Assembly (NCBI RefSeq): GCF_019059575.1
Contig: NW_024882946.1
Coordinates: 62,001 to 126,000 of the forward strand
Length of the DNA stretch: 64,000 bases
Direction of reading: 5' to 3'
From: Amphibalanus amphitrite
Taxonomy: Eukaryota > Arthropoda > Thecostraca > Balanomorpha > Balanidae
Each line of letters opens with the position of its first letter. Position 1 is the stretch's first letter. A model generated the notes under the pieces. That model had not been told where the DNA came from. It ran no database searches and saw only the letters and a list, made by a program, of their open reading frames with translations. Shown piece after piece: positions 38,651-51,026 of this stretch. The translations under genes and the position numbers were made by a program.

Positions 38651-39932
38651 CAGGGTGTTGCAGATAAATTGGGACTAAGTTCATGACCTTACAAAAAATT
38701 TGGTATGCGGAGGAACATCATGGAAATTTGACACAATATAATTTCAACAATTGTTTTTCATTTGATATGGAAATTTTAATCCTAACATATCGCGCAGTCA
38801 TGGAGCAGCGTCGGAGGGAAACGATTGGTGAGTTAGTTCGCGCCGGACAGAGCGCGAAGGACATAATAAGTTTAACTGGGTACCCAAAGTCTACCGTGTA
38901 CCGAATTATCGTGACTGTAGGAGCTGGAGGGGATGTCGCTCGACGTTCTCACACACCTCGCAGTGACCAAAAACGGACACCAACATTCCTGAGCGGCTTG
39001 AAACGCTCGATACAGGCCAAACTGAGGACCTTGATGAACAAGCTTGCGCGTGCCCGTCACGTGAGCAAGAGCACCATCAGCAGAGCCGTGAGAGAGGACC
39101 TCGGGATAAAGTCGTTTACCAGAAAACGACGAAGCCTCCTGACCGAACCAGCAAGAGCGATACGAAGGGAGAGGGCACCGAAGGTCCTCAATCTCCTCAA
39201 GCACCTCGGGAGTGACGTCAGAGTATTTGTCGATGAGAAAAAGTTCATCGTAGAAGAGGTCGCCAACCGCAGGAACTCGCGGGCTATCGCCTACAGCCCT
39301 GATGAAGTGGCTCCCGTGATGAAAGGAAAAAATCCGGCATCAGTAATGGTGTTCGGGGCCGTCGCAAGTGATGGCCGCATAATGCCGCCCCATTTCATGC
39401 CTGCTGGTGTGATGATCGACACTGACGCGTATTTGACCATCCTGAAGGAGTCTCTCATCTCCTGGATGATGAAATACTATGACTTGAGCAAAGTCATGCT
39501 GGTGCAAGACTCCGCCCCAGCACATGCTTCCCAGAGGGTGCAAGATTTCCCGAGCCAGAGGATCCCCCTATATGTACCCAAGGACATATGGCCCTCCAAC
39601 TCGCCTGACTTAAATCCAAGCGACTTCTGGATGTGGGGCGTGGTAGAACAAAACTCCAACTCGACCACTCCTGCCAACGTTTCTGACCTGAAGAAGGCCA
39701 TCAGGAAGGCAGTCAGCACCATTGACCAGGACGAGGCCCGGCGCGCGTGCTCCGCTTTCCGGCGCCGTCTCGAGAGGGCGCGGGACGCCGACGGCGGTCA
39801 CATCGAGTGACAAGGCTGTGCGTACATGACACAATACACGTGCGAAGTTTCAACGTTCTGTGTTTTCATTCACCGTATTAATAGCATGTTGAAATTAGGT
39901 CTGAAAATTCCCAATTTACCTGCAACACCCTG
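38651..39932 (+). mobile_element. Complete maT-like Tc1/mariner transposon, 1.28 kb
   Basis: Inverted tips CAGGGTGTTGCAG(A/G)TAAATTGGGA, 24 bp with one mismatch, start at 38651 and end at 39932. TA lies outside each end (38649-38650, 39933-39934), the standard target duplication of this superfamily. A single uninterrupted transposase frame fills the interior. Intact ends and frame point to recent insertion. Confidence 0.93.
38683..39810 (+). CDS. Tc1/mariner-superfamily transposase, DD37D (maT-like)
   Basis: Cut-and-paste transposase that would act on the inverted repeats around it. The frame is 375 codons from the first ATG. The second ATG at 38800 (MEQRRRETIGELVRAG) gives 336 residues, the usual family length, and is the likelier start. 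From the first Met, a helix-turn-helix lies near 47-75 (SAKDIISLTGYPKSTVYRI) and a second near 110-140 (HVSKSTISRAVREDLG). The catalytic acids are D184 (VFVDEKKF), D276 (VQDSAPAH) and D314 (SPDLNPSDFW). There are 37 residues between the second and third, hence DD37D, as in the maT group (classical mariner is DD34D). No stop or frameshift is present, so it may still be functional. Confidence 0.92.
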   Translation: MTLQKIWYAEEHHGNLTQYNFNNCFSFDMEILILTYRAVMEQRRRETIGELVRAGQSAKDIISLTGYPKSTVYRIIVTVGAGGDVARRSHTPRSDQKRTPTFLSGLKRSIQAKLRTLMNKLARARHVSKSTISRAVREDLGIKSFTRKRRSLLTEPARAIRRERAPKVLNLLKHLGSDVRVFVDEKKFIVEEVANRRNSRAIAYSPDEVAPVMKGKNPASVMVFGAVASDGRIMPPHFMPAGVMIDTDAYLTILKESLISWMMKYYDLSKVMLVQDSAPAHASQRVQDFPSQRIPLYVPKDIWPSNSPDLNPSDFWMWGVVEQNSNSTTPANVSDLKKAIRKAVSTIDQDEARRACSAFRRRLERARDADGGHIE

Positions 39933-39934
39933 TA

Positions 39935-41091
39935 CATAGATGTTCATTCACGAATTGCTATCAGATGGACTGCACTACGATCATCGGATGCATACAAAAC
40001 TACTTACAATGATACCGTAAGCTCTATACATCTTACATTATAAACGTATGCTTTTCCCGGCAGGCTCAGCTCGCTGCGAAATATGTATTGTAGAGGTAAT
40101 TTTGATAGTGCAGTGTGATTAGTATGTACCCTTTCGTGATCCTTTCCCGAAGAAACAATGACATCAAGCATTTATAATTTTCCGAACTGTTGCCCGCAGC
40201 AAGAGGCCATCTGCATTAGCAATAATTGTTCACGATCTTTGCTTTCGACCTAAGAAAAAAGATAACCAACCTAATGATAATTGTGGCATGTTCGAGGTAT
40301 GACAAAAGGAATGTTTTTATATCGAGCAAACGTAGAGGTAATCAGTTCTTAGAAGAAAAGTTGAAGCGAGGAGCAAAGGAACGAGAAATGAAGAGTAAAG
40401 AATTAAAGAAACTATAAATGAGAAATGATTAAAAGACGACTTCAAAGAAGAAGCTGAAACCGATATATCCATAAGACAAAAGGCTACACAATCGCATCAA
40501 TCACGAGAAATGGATGGAAGAATAAGAGCACCGGTGTCAGACGACATCGAAACCAGCACAGCGAGCTGTACAAAAATGGTCGTCACAGCAGCTCTTCTAC
40601 GCGTCTCGTCACGAAACATTTCAATCGACAGAACACCAAACGACACGGTCACATAGAGCCATCTATACAGTTCACAACGGCGGTCCTTTGAGCGATAAAA
40701 CACGACTGATCTCCCTCACCAGTCTCGGAAAATCGTACCGCCCACACACTGCGGGTGAAACCCCAACGCAAATCGCTCGAAAATTGAGGACTTGCGCTTG
40801 TGTTTGTGTTTATTAACTGACATGCGAACACAAGCCGTTGTCGGATGTTGGTGGCATTTGCGCAGTTTGATTGACCACCTATCCGACGCCAAAATCATCG
40901 TTTTGCCGCGGAGAAGGCGGCGAGGTCTGAGCGACCTCTGATTGGTCGGATGGCCTGACGAGGAGCGTCGAGTGCCCGGCAAGGTCACAGGTCAGGTCAG
41001 CAGGTCACCGCTGTCACCCTCTGGAGGTCAGTTACAGAATGCTGCCAGACTGTTGCCCTGAGTTAGCGAGCGATTGGGTGCAAATAATAGT
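39935..41091. other. Intergenic, nothing assigned
   Basis: No recognisable frame. A cluster of AGGTCA/GGTCAC words lies at about 40980-41035. Confidence 0.5.
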
Positions 41092-41372
41092 CGTTTTCAC
41101 GACGGGTTATTTGGCAAATGCTCCAAACTTTCCCAACTCATCACTTTGTATAACTTTTTTACAGCAAATATATTCACATCATGAATTTATTCCAATGTTT
41201 TAGTATAAGATCATGCATGATATTTTGATAAATGGCACCTTCTATGTAATGTCCATACCAAAACAGCTAGTGCATCCTAAGCTGAAAACTACTAAGAGTC
41301 AAATATGAGCCTAATTTGACCAAATCACACCCCATGTGACCAAATGAGTGCCAGATAACCGTAGTGGAAACG
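41092..41372. mobile_element. ~281-bp MITE, CGTTTTCACGACGG family, copy 1
   Basis: The left tip is CGTTTTCACGACGGGTTATT. The inverted right tip is CGTTTCCACTACGGTTATCT. The same tips occur at 49569-49846. Target duplication is unclear. Confidence 0.7.
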
Positions 41373-41994
41373 GCTTTTGTGACCAATGACTTTAATAGAG
41401 TTGGTAAGCATGGTGTTTTAATACGTTTACCTACGTGGCTAAAATTACGATTAAGATATAGCAGAGGCCGCGATTTGTTTTGAAAAAGAATGCACCTAAT
41501 CAATTCAATTGAAAATAGTTTGCCAGTTAGCCACTAGAGTTCAGTAGAGTTGGTTAAAGTTTTAAGAGCGGCGTCTCCATGGCACCGTAAAGCCCAAATC
41601 AATTAACGAAGCTAGGAACTACGTTCAAAGTAAATTAGTATTCCTATCCACATCATTACATGTATTGGGCCTAATTGTGATTCCTTGTTTACCGACGATA
41701 CTCTAGTTCCAATCATCTAAAATATATCAAAATTTAATTTGAGCTTGGCCGCATATTTCTCGTAAATGGCCTCTCGATCACGTGGCAGTGCGGATTGCCA
41801 CATGCCCTGGCCCCTGTGACCCCTCTCCCCCGAGGTGGTTTTCGACAGTCCTCGTCCGGCCATTCGTCCGTTACAAATCCAGCCCGTATTTACCATCTCA
41901 CAGCATACACTCCGTTCACCCAGTCTCTGGAGCAGACAATCAAGCCCTTCTTCAAACCCTTCTTATCTCACGGAACGTTCCCTGTGTTTAAATA

Positions 41995-42281
41995 GTCCAG
42001 CCTAGGCCAACATGATGCGTCACGTGGTCTAGACTAGGCCGAAATGAAGCATCACGTGACTCAGCCCAAGCCGAAATGATGTGTCACGTGGTCCAGCCTA
42101 GGTTAAAACGATGCGTCACGTGGTCCGATCTATGTAGACCGGAGTGATGAATCACGTGGTCTAACCTAATCCGATGTGATGAGTCCCGTGGCCCGTCTAG
42201 GCCGAGGCAATGTATCTCTTGACCCGTCCTAGGTCGATGTGATGAGTCCGGTGACCCGTCTCAGGCCGATGTGATGTGTGT
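41995..42281 (+). repeat. 32-bp minisatellite, about nine units
   Basis: Units follow GTCCAGCCTAGGCCGAAATG, then ATGCGTCACGTG. The first five end in the palindromic E-box CACGTG. Later units decay (CCCGTG, CCGGTG). The total length fits nine 32-bp units. Confidence 0.88.
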
Positions 42282-45254
42282 GACTATGTGTGCGGTCAGC
42301 CGGTCCCCGCAGGCGGTGCCGTGCCCCTCCCAGCCGGCCCGAAGACCCAGGCGCTGCCGGCGCCGCTCCCCCCGCTCCGCTGAGGTCACGCCGGGTCGCG
42401 GGGGTCGCGGGGGTCGCGTCTGACCCCGCCCCGGGCCATCCCGCCGGCTGAGCAGAGGGCCTCGTCTGGGGAGAGAGCAGATGGAGCCGGGTGTCAGCAG
42501 AAAGTGGAGTGAAATGACGCACCAAAAAGCTGTAGGTTGTCAGCATATGCCCAGACCGACTCTTTTTACGCAGCTATTGCAAACATCACAGATAATAAAG
42601 TTCGATACAACATGATATTCGCGTCCAATATTTGGCATGTTTGAGAAGTGTCTTTGGTGGGTAATAGGCATTTCTTCCAAATCAATAGGAAGGAAACACA
42701 AATTTTCAAAGCTGGGCGATGAAAATAAACGGACACTAGACTTGATACTCGACATGAATTACGCCATCTCCGTGCATCATTTTCAATGGTGCTATGCTTC
42801 CTCTTTCAGATCCATTTAGTCACTTACATGCACCATTATTTATCACTGCCTGTTGGAGTTGTGTCTCAAGACGGTTAGTTAGCCGAGGCAGGGTCTATTG
42901 TGAAATTATGCAGATTGCACTATTCCTCATGGCAGCATATGCATATCCAGAGCTATTACGGTATCATACGGAAGACTGGTGGTCCTTGCAAGGGCGAGTA
43001 AAAAAGATTGTTCGGTTAATGTGGATGTAGGTAAATGTTGAATTTATGTCTCTCTTTGCTTGCATCCGCTGTTGCATTGTCCGAGTGGCAAAGTGTTGAT
43101 ATCCAAAATAAGCTAAGATACATAAACGTCCAGCATGGATATGGATAGAAATGGACATTTGTGATATTAGAAGAAAAGAAGTAAATTAATCTGGCTTGAT
43201 TGCATGAATTACAAAGTTATCCCGGTCTCAACACCTGAAGCCAACTATTTATTGCGCATGGTAAAAGCTAAAAAAAAAAACCTTTGGCTTTCGATCCGTC
43301 CATTTAGTTCGAGCTCACAGGAATATCCCCAATTCATGCAGAGAGCCAAACCGACTCGTTTCTACCACTTGTCAGGGCCGCCTCATTTCCGAAAACGAAC
43401 GACACGTCAGAAGGCGATCGGGCCGGGCCGCTAATTTGGGCCGCTTCAGCTCATTTGGAGGACGATAGGCGGCAGACGGCACACCCGACACCATTCATCA
43501 CGCGCTAACGTTGGAGCGAGTTCCCCCAGAAACGAATCGTGCCACACTCAAACGAGCAGTCCGACACTCACAGTGAGTTAGCCGAGTTCTGCTCAATGAG
43601 CGCTCGTCAGTCGGCGAAATTGCGTGCAGGAATTTATGGGCTGATCGTGATGATATGGGGTGAGGCTGGTTGTAAAATTAATGTTGAATTTGCTCCAGCT
43701 TTCAGTGGTGAGGTCCAGCGACTTTGGGGATCCGGTCGTGCTTTTTAGGGGTCAGCTAGGAGCAAATAGGTGAAACCTGTTGAGCTTGAGCTGGTGTGCG
43801 GGTCGGCAGAAGTGGACGGTATTTACGAGAAGTGAAGAAAATTGCGAGATCAAAATTGTATAGTTGCTGGCCGGTCAGAAGCACTGGACGAATGGAGGCG
43901 TGTTGGGTGTTGAAGGCAGGCCTGTGAGCAGGCCCCAAGCCCACGAGTTTGTCCGTATTATTTTTGCATTCAAAGCACGCACAAGGGCTAAAAGGAAGCA
44001 TCACTCTGTGACTCCTGAGATCCACATTTCGGCCAGCTTTGTGTTTTCATAAGCCAGCTATATGTAAGAATCGATTCAGTTTCTGGTGATTGGTCTCTGT
44101 GTAGCAGTTCCTGACAGTTGATAGTATAAATGACAAAATCTCAGACGATCCATTGGAACTTGGGCCGTCTGAACTTTGATATCAGCCTTCGTCTCTATTT
44201 GCTGTAGCGCAAGCTGTGAAAGTGATTGAAATGTTATCTGTTATGAATTCGGGACTTTGGTAAAGGAAGCTTATGAACGCCAAATTGAATTCGCTAGCCT
44301 ATGCAGGTTTTTGCCTTGAAGTTTGCAAAGCTTCTTTGCAAGGCCAAAACATCGAATTATTACTCAACCATCATATGGCGTCGATGAATCACCACGTCAC
44401 ACAAAACGCCGATACCAGCTCGGCGTCACCTGCTGCGAACCAATCAACCGTCAGCACCCTCGGCAACAGGCATCACTCCACACCACGGCAGCAAATCGGG
44501 GGATTCTCCGCGACTGACGGAATTCGCCCCGCGGCCCTGTCACCTGCGTTTGTCAGGCCTGTTCGCTTCTCCGCTCGACGCCAGGCGTTTTAACAGTGGG
44601 AGGAGGGACATGGATTCTCTGGAACGGATCAAAGATCAGTCTCGGCGGGGAAGCTGGATCGATCGGGGTCACTGACTGCCAAAGAGCGGGGGATAGCGTC
44701 ATGGTGGATAGAGGCCAAATCCCTTGCTTATAGAAGTGCATTGGCGCTCGCAGCAAATGGGTTGTTTTGTAATTATACGCAGTTATAGAAATAGGTACAA
44801 GAGATGCCAATAAACTCACGCACAACTTAAGTTTACAATGACATTGCTTTTCGTGAGCCAAAGCAAAGACAGAAATATGTTGACAGTTGAAAAGCTTGAA
44901 CTGGTATCAATCACTGCGTCAATGAATTCCAAGACGCCAAAATGTTCCGCTTTTATGTTCAAGTAGACATAAAAAATAGATTGCACAAAATACACATGCA
45001 CATGTGTTTGAAGCATTCAATTATTTATTCTTGCTGTTATTTTTAAGTGCCTTTGACATGAATTGTTCGGTACACAAATAAACAATGTCTTACGCACACG
45101 TCTCACTACAATTCAAATCACTTAATGAAAATATATATATCACATCGATACTCGTTACCAAATAATCTTGCTTCAGTATATATGTCCGTAAGTAAATACA
45201 GCGTTCGGTCACATTTTGCTGGCTGATACTCGTCAGGAAATTAATAGCCGATAA
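42282..45254. other. Intergenic, nothing assigned
   Basis: Open frames are short and without recognisable domains. A GC-rich stretch lies at 42.30-42.46 kb. Confidence 0.5.
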
Positions 45255-45288
45255 GGCCAGCGGCCGGGCGTCGGCGGCCGGCGATCAG

Positions 45289-45449
45289 GCTTGATCAACC
45301 GCCAGTCCATAAACCACTTCCGCACCGACGCCCTCGGCCGGCTCGACAATAACCTGGCTTCCTCCGACAATAACCTGGCCTCGTCTGACCTGATGGGCCC
45401 AGACAGCGCCGTGACCACTGGCCGGCGCCCCGCCGCCGGCGCCGGGAAG
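45289..45449 (+). CDS. Candidate internal exon of an unknown gene
   Basis: The frame LINRQSINHFRTDALGRL is followed by two copies of DNNLASS and then DLMGPDSAVTTG. It runs to a donor GTAATA at 45450. The two tandem 21-bp units differ at three sites, all synonymous third positions in this frame. That favours real coding but is a small sample. The acceptor (GGCGATCAG, to 45288) lacks a good pyrimidine tract. No family recognised. Confidence 0.3.
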
Positions 45450-45993
45450 GTAATACAATCCCGCTCGGGCCGCGCGGCGCGAACCAATAGCGATTCCTGG
45501 GAATCCGCGGGAGCGCCTCCTCGGCTAGTGGAACCAGCTCACTCTCATGGGGTCGTTATGACGCGCCAGTGGCGGTCAGTGGCACATCGGAACGAGCTCC
45601 GTTCGGCGAGGCGGTGGGATCTGCTGGCTCTTCTAAACACAGCCCACGGAACCCGGGGATTAACCAGTCGGCCCGGCAGATCAGCTATAGTGCTGTCAGA
45701 CACGGCAAATACACGAGCGGTCCCAATGGCTATCAGTCTGCAGTTTCTGTTCCGAAGAGAGTGCTCATCAGTCATCAGCTTCATCGACACCTCACAAAAA
45801 AACTATACGACCATCCGAATTCAGGAATAAAAAGCTGTCCAGCAATACCGCCCCCAACACCGCAACACCAGCATGTCTCTCAGAAATCAGAGCCTCTAGC
45901 AGACTCACTTGCCAGTTACCAGACCCAAGAAATCACATAAAAGACCCTGAAGGTATTCCAGCATCTAACATGCCAACAACCAGACTCTATGTA

Positions 45994-46255
45994 GATCACG
46001 GCGCTACCAAGCCCACCTTCCACAGACCAGCCCACAGGCACACACCAGCCCGCGGACACAGACCAGCCCACAGGCACAGACCACGCCACAGGGCAGTCAG
46101 CATTCGTCACAGACCATCCAGCAGAACCAAACGACCAATGAGAAGACCCAAAGGACCACCAAGCAGACCCAAAGGACCACCCACCAGCCGAAAAGACCAC
46201 CCAGCAGACCGAAAAGACCATCCAGCAGACCGAAAAGACCACATAGCAGATCCTG
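45994..46255 (+). repeat. Degenerate 21-23-bp minisatellite
   Basis: The first part repeats CACAGACCAGCCCACAGGCA. The second part (about 46139-46250) repeats ACCCAGCAGACCGAAAAGACC. Both strands are open across it, with Trp/Ser/Phe- or Arg/Pro-rich frames, as expected for a repeat and not a gene. Confidence 0.85.
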
Positions 46256-46730
46256 CCCATCGCCTAGTTTCCTGACCGACCGACGCCGAGCGCATTGAAC
46301 TGACGGGCAAAAAACGAGCCATCAGAAAACTGAGCAAAAAATAGCAGCGGCCGACAGAGAGGAACGTTAGTGATGGATGCCAGTATCACAGATGAAACAC
46401 ACCGATAGAGTGTTTGTTGTGTGGTGTAGATGTAGAGTGTTTGTTTGGGAGTGGCCTTTTATACATGTTTGGTTGATTGCAGATGGAATGTGATTTTGAT
46501 CATTTGAACGACGCTGACCACAATTTATGCCTCTAAGCAAATAAAGAGAAAAAAATCGTTGTCGACATCATCAGAACTGAATGTCAACAAGACCAACTCC
46601 TGTTTTTGATTATGATTATGATTTATACTTTGTTAAATAACATCATACTTAGAGAGGTTTACTGTATGCTCTAGGCTACGGTCGGTGATTTAGGAATGCG
46701 CTTTGTTACTTCTCACATACTTATGAATGT

Positions 46731-46953
46731 AAGGACGTAGCCAAGGGGTGCCACTATGGCCATGCCCCCATGAGGGCGAAAAAATAAAATTAAATCAAAT
46801 AGAAATAAATAAAAATCAATAAAAACAGCTGCAACACACCCCAAAAATAGTGGGCCAAATCCGAGGATTTTTCTTTTTTTGTAGACGGTATGTACAACAC
46901 TATGGCCGCGACATATGGCCCCTCCCTGAGCAAAATCCTGGCTACGTGCCTGA
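46731..46953. mobile_element. ~223-bp hAT-like MITE with 8-bp target duplication
   Basis: Flanked by ATGAATGT at 46723-46730 and 46954-46961. The left end contains AGGACGTAGCC. The inverted right end contains AGGCACGTAGCCAGGATTTT. An 8-bp duplication with short imperfect tips fits the hAT superfamily. Confidence 0.7.
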
Positions 46954-47119
46954 ATGAATGTAATCTATAGCAAAGAAGGTAAGCCAGATTGGGTGGATTG
47001 CAGCAACCAGCCAAGACATAAATAGCTGCCTCTTCTGGACACGAGGGGCATCGAAACTGTTCTTTCTGCAGTGGGCACTGAGAAACTAACGCTAGACTTG
47101 TCAGTTTATAGATGCAGAG

Positions 47120-47371
47120 CAGGCGCACACACAGGATTTTTGAATGGGAGACCTGCAAACTGGGCCCCCTGCATGCCGAAGGGGCGGGCCCCAGGCATCA
47201 GCAGAAAAAAATTGCCCGAGATGGGCCCTCCCGATCTCTTCAACCATCAATTCAGCTCATTTTGTGACGTCTTCGGCGGTCTAAAGATTAGGGGCCCATC
47301 CGCCTCAATTCGAATGGGGTAGCACGAGACTGTGTGCCCGCCCCCCCCACACTTATGCGCGCCCTTGACAC
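47120..47371. mobile_element. Possible ~250-bp MITE
   Basis: The left end CAGGCGCACACACAGG loosely matches the inverted right end CAAGGGCGCGCATAAGTGTG. There are GC-rich subterminal blocks (GGGCCC). No target duplication was found. Confidence 0.35.
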
Positions 47372-49568
47372 AGGGCGGTCGAAGTCAAATATTGTGTCGA
47401 ACTTTTCCGACGCTCCTGTTTCTTAGGTCAGTAGTAAGCTAAAGCAGTATACGATAAAAAGTCTCTTCACCGCACGCCGTAATAGACCAGCCCCCGGTAA
47501 AATGCTGGTAACTTTGAGACCACACATTTCTAGCTGGCCGATAAGAGGATCGGTAACTACCGCGGAATGGCCAGAATAGCCTATACCGGTGGCCTTTAAT
47601 GCCCACGCTATCGGCTGCCACAGAACACACGACCGACTCCGATCGCCCAAAAATAGCCCCTACTGCGCACGGCGAAAATAGAATGATCCTCCAAGGTGTC
47701 AAATGTCAGATCAAATCCAATATAATCATTTTCGGGCCATTGTGAGTCCCGCGCGCCCTCCCCATGCACTGAATGGTGCATAGTTCCCTCCGACAGCCAT
47801 TTTCAGGCAGCGCACGTAGCGCTGGGTTGGCTCCGGCGCGTCAGTAATCGCGCCAGGCTCAGCGGCCCCACCGGCCTTACATTTCATGGATATTTTCATA
47901 ATCGGATACCACGAGACCCGGTTGGTATTTTTCACCGCGAATAATGAGCTCACGTACTACCGACATTGAACGGATGCCTGGAAGGGCTCCGGCTCAATTC
48001 ATCAGCGCCAACTGCGACGTTCTGGTGATGAATGACTCTCCATCCAGGCCCGGCTGCGTGGGCCGGTCAGGGGGTGGCGCAGGAGCGCAGGAGCGGCCAG
48101 GGGCCGGTCTACACACCTGAAGGGGTGGCGTAGAGGGGCCGCCCTGTCGCGGATGGCGCAGAGGGCCCGCACTGTTGGGGGGGGGGGGTCACAGAGGGCT
48201 GCCCTGGGGTGGCGCAGGGGGCCGCTCTGTCTGGGCCGGGCGGCGCAGGGGTCAGTAGGTAAATACCGGTGAATACCCACCTATCCGTGGCCGGTGTGGA
48301 GGGTCGGCGGCCGGCGCGGCGCGGCGTCACCGTCGGCGTCAGCAGCGCCAGGTCACAGGTGATGTCGCTGGTGACCGGCCGGCCGGCCCGGTGTCACCTG
48401 CCCACGGCCTGCTCCGGGGGTGTGTGCCGACGGCTCGGCGGAGACAACACGATCGTCGGCTGGTCCAGCTGGAAACGCCGACACACACACACACACACAC
48501 ACACACATGGACACAGTCAGTTGGGCCGTCTCTTCACTCGTCATTCATAGTGACAACGAGCACGATTAACATTGAACTTGATGTGACACTCATGTGGTTG
48601 GGGACACCGAAATGCAGGTTATATCGGCTGTTTGGCTTGTTTCCGCCATTGTTCGTATATGCATGATAAGAAGCAGTAATTTGTCGTAGTAATTTGCTCC
48701 CCGTATGGAATAAAATAATTAAAAAAAAAAGAATAGAATGAAACACAAGTCGTGGCTTGGAGCAGCCGCAAAGGTCATTTTCCAGTTAATAAGGCCTTCC
48801 GCGTATGGCACCGCGACCGAAACGACCAGTCCAGGGCCCTGTGGGTGTCTGGTCGGCACAGGCGAACAGAAGCAGGCGCCGTGAACGACTCTGTGATATT
48901 TGTCGGAGGCACCAGGAGAGGCAATTTGACCGCCGGCGCAAACTTAATAGATGAGAGTGAGCACTAATGCGCCGTTAGAGTCATTACAAGGCAGCTTTTG
49001 ACAAAGGTTTCCTCCATATCGACAAAATACGAGGCCCTTCTCTGGCCAATTGCCCATTTTGGAGCGGCCAGCGTTTCCTGGCCGGGCCCGAACGGCCCGT
49101 CGAGAACGTGAATGAGATCCTGCTGGTCTCAGTAGGAAGCGGATTCTCCGGATTAGAGGCATATGGTGTGAGTATGATGAACGCGCGCTGTCGAGTATTG
49201 GATAATTATCAGAATCCCACAGACTTCGTGCGACGTGATCTATTCTAGATAAGCCTTGCTCTTCCTTAGCCTGAGTATCCGATGATATAAGAAAAAAGAT
49301 TGGTCGTGTAGATTACGCAGGAATTCGGTAGACATTTTCCGGAAGTGCGTGGGCATAAGAGTGTGGTATGGCCATAAATTGACGCAGGAAAGCAATATCG
49401 TTCATTCATTTGACTCACACAAAAGGCTTTGTGTCCAGAAAATTGGAGTAAGGGAGGTGTGTAAAGAGGGCATGGACGTCCCCAACAGTTTATTTTAGTC
49501 AACATTTTAAACGTTGTGTGGATGCATCTGCACTACTCGTAAACACATGAAAAAGAGGTCTTATTAGC
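47372..49568. other. Intergenic, nothing assigned
   Basis: GC-rich at about 48.0-48.5 kb with overlapping spurious frames, including a G-run near 48178 and the (AC)n at 48482. No domain recognised. Confidence 0.5.
48482..48507. repeat. (AC)n microsatellite
   Basis: About 13 uninterrupted AC units. Confidence 0.95.
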
Positions 49569-49846
49569 CGTTTTCACGACGGCCATCTGGTACACATTTG
49601 GTGCACATCTGGTGCAGATTAGGTGCAGATTTGGTCAAATTAGGTTCAGTGTGTCTTTTAAGTCTTACTAGCTATTAGCTGGGGTTATATTTATTGTTTA
49701 CATGCCTGCTTTGTCATATTATCCGAGAGTATCATCGATTAAAACGCTGAGATAAATTCATAAAATAAATATATTTGCTGTAAAAGAGATTAGGTGCAGA
49801 TTTGGTCAAATTAGGTGCACTCGCCGGATAGCCCGTCGTGGAAACG
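49569..49846. mobile_element. ~278-bp MITE, CGTTTTCACGACGG family, copy 2
   Basis: The left tip is CGTTTTCACGACGGCCATCT. The inverted right tip is CGTTTCCACGACGGGCTATC. The interior has GGTGCA(C/G)AT repeats and GATTTGGTCAAATTAGGTGC at both sides. Related to 41092-41372. Confidence 0.75.
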
Positions 49847-51026
49847 GCCATTGGGAACTATTTTCGAAAGCAAAGATGCTAGAAGCTGATACCATCAAGA
49901 CGAACTCAACTTTGAAAGTTCTGACTTGTTCATCATGGTCAAAGCTGGACTCTTTTGACAAGCTATACCTGTCTATGCTCCTAAACACCCAGACATATCA
50001 TAGATAAATGCTCTGTTGGGTGCCTTTGAACCCCAAAAACATTGAATTGTGGGCATTCATCTCTACAAGTGCTGCAGGGAACAAGAAGCTCGTTGGCTAA
50101 TACAACTGGTAGCAGCTAGTATATGGGATATAAACTTTCAATAATTACTCAAATCAGTATGCAGCAGCAGCTATTGAAACCGCTATACCATTAACAGGTC
50201 ATCGATTGTCCAAGTTCGATCTTCTTACATGACTGATCGAGAATAGCGTTCCACGAAGAAGGGATTTCTTGAAACCTGAGCTCAATAACACGAACAATAT
50301 GCATGAGTGCAGGTGCACCATTACTCTGTGATTGCAATTCTACACAGGTAATCGCACCTGGTACCTGATTCTGATTATACCAATAATTCCCGGTCGACTT
50401 TGCCAACACTAGGCAACAAGGGCACTTCGGCAGTACGGATACTGACATTCATCTCACATAGTCGGGTATACCTACCATCAAAATCCCTCGTAACACACCC
50501 TTTCGCCAATCATCTCGTCATTCACACATGGGTTAATGTTCAAGAATCATAGGCGTAGGAACGTTTTCGAAAGTGGGGGGGCCAGGGTCCCAGAGGTCCA
50601 AAACCTAACCTACCCCCAAAATCCGATTTCTCCTCGGATTTCGGCCACTTTGTTTTCGCAAACATGCTCAGAGGTAAAAAAAAATCGAGACAAAAAAAGA
50701 AAAAAAATGGTTGAAATTTCAGGGAGTCTCCCGTCCATAAGCTCAAACTGATGGACGCGTTCCCCTGACCTCCGCAGCCGTTGGCACCCATGCAAATTCC
50801 AGAGGCATCCAGCAACTTTTTCATTACGAGCAAGCGTGAAACGTGCAAAGCGAGTCTTTTCAATATACCTATAAAAATCAGCATGAACGGCCCAGCTAGG
50901 CTCAGCCAGGCCTATAACGTTTTTAAGAGGTTTTATATCAGCGACCACTGCAACTGGGCTGATTGACTATCACTTATCAGAGGCCGGTGTGGGATTTTTA
51001 GACGGTCTGGGCCTTCAGAGGCCAGT

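Noticed and set aside
45916..46337. Trp-Ser-Phe-Gly and Arg-Pro-rich frames on opposite strands
   Set aside because: Minisatellite translation in both directions; not a silk-like or other structural gene.
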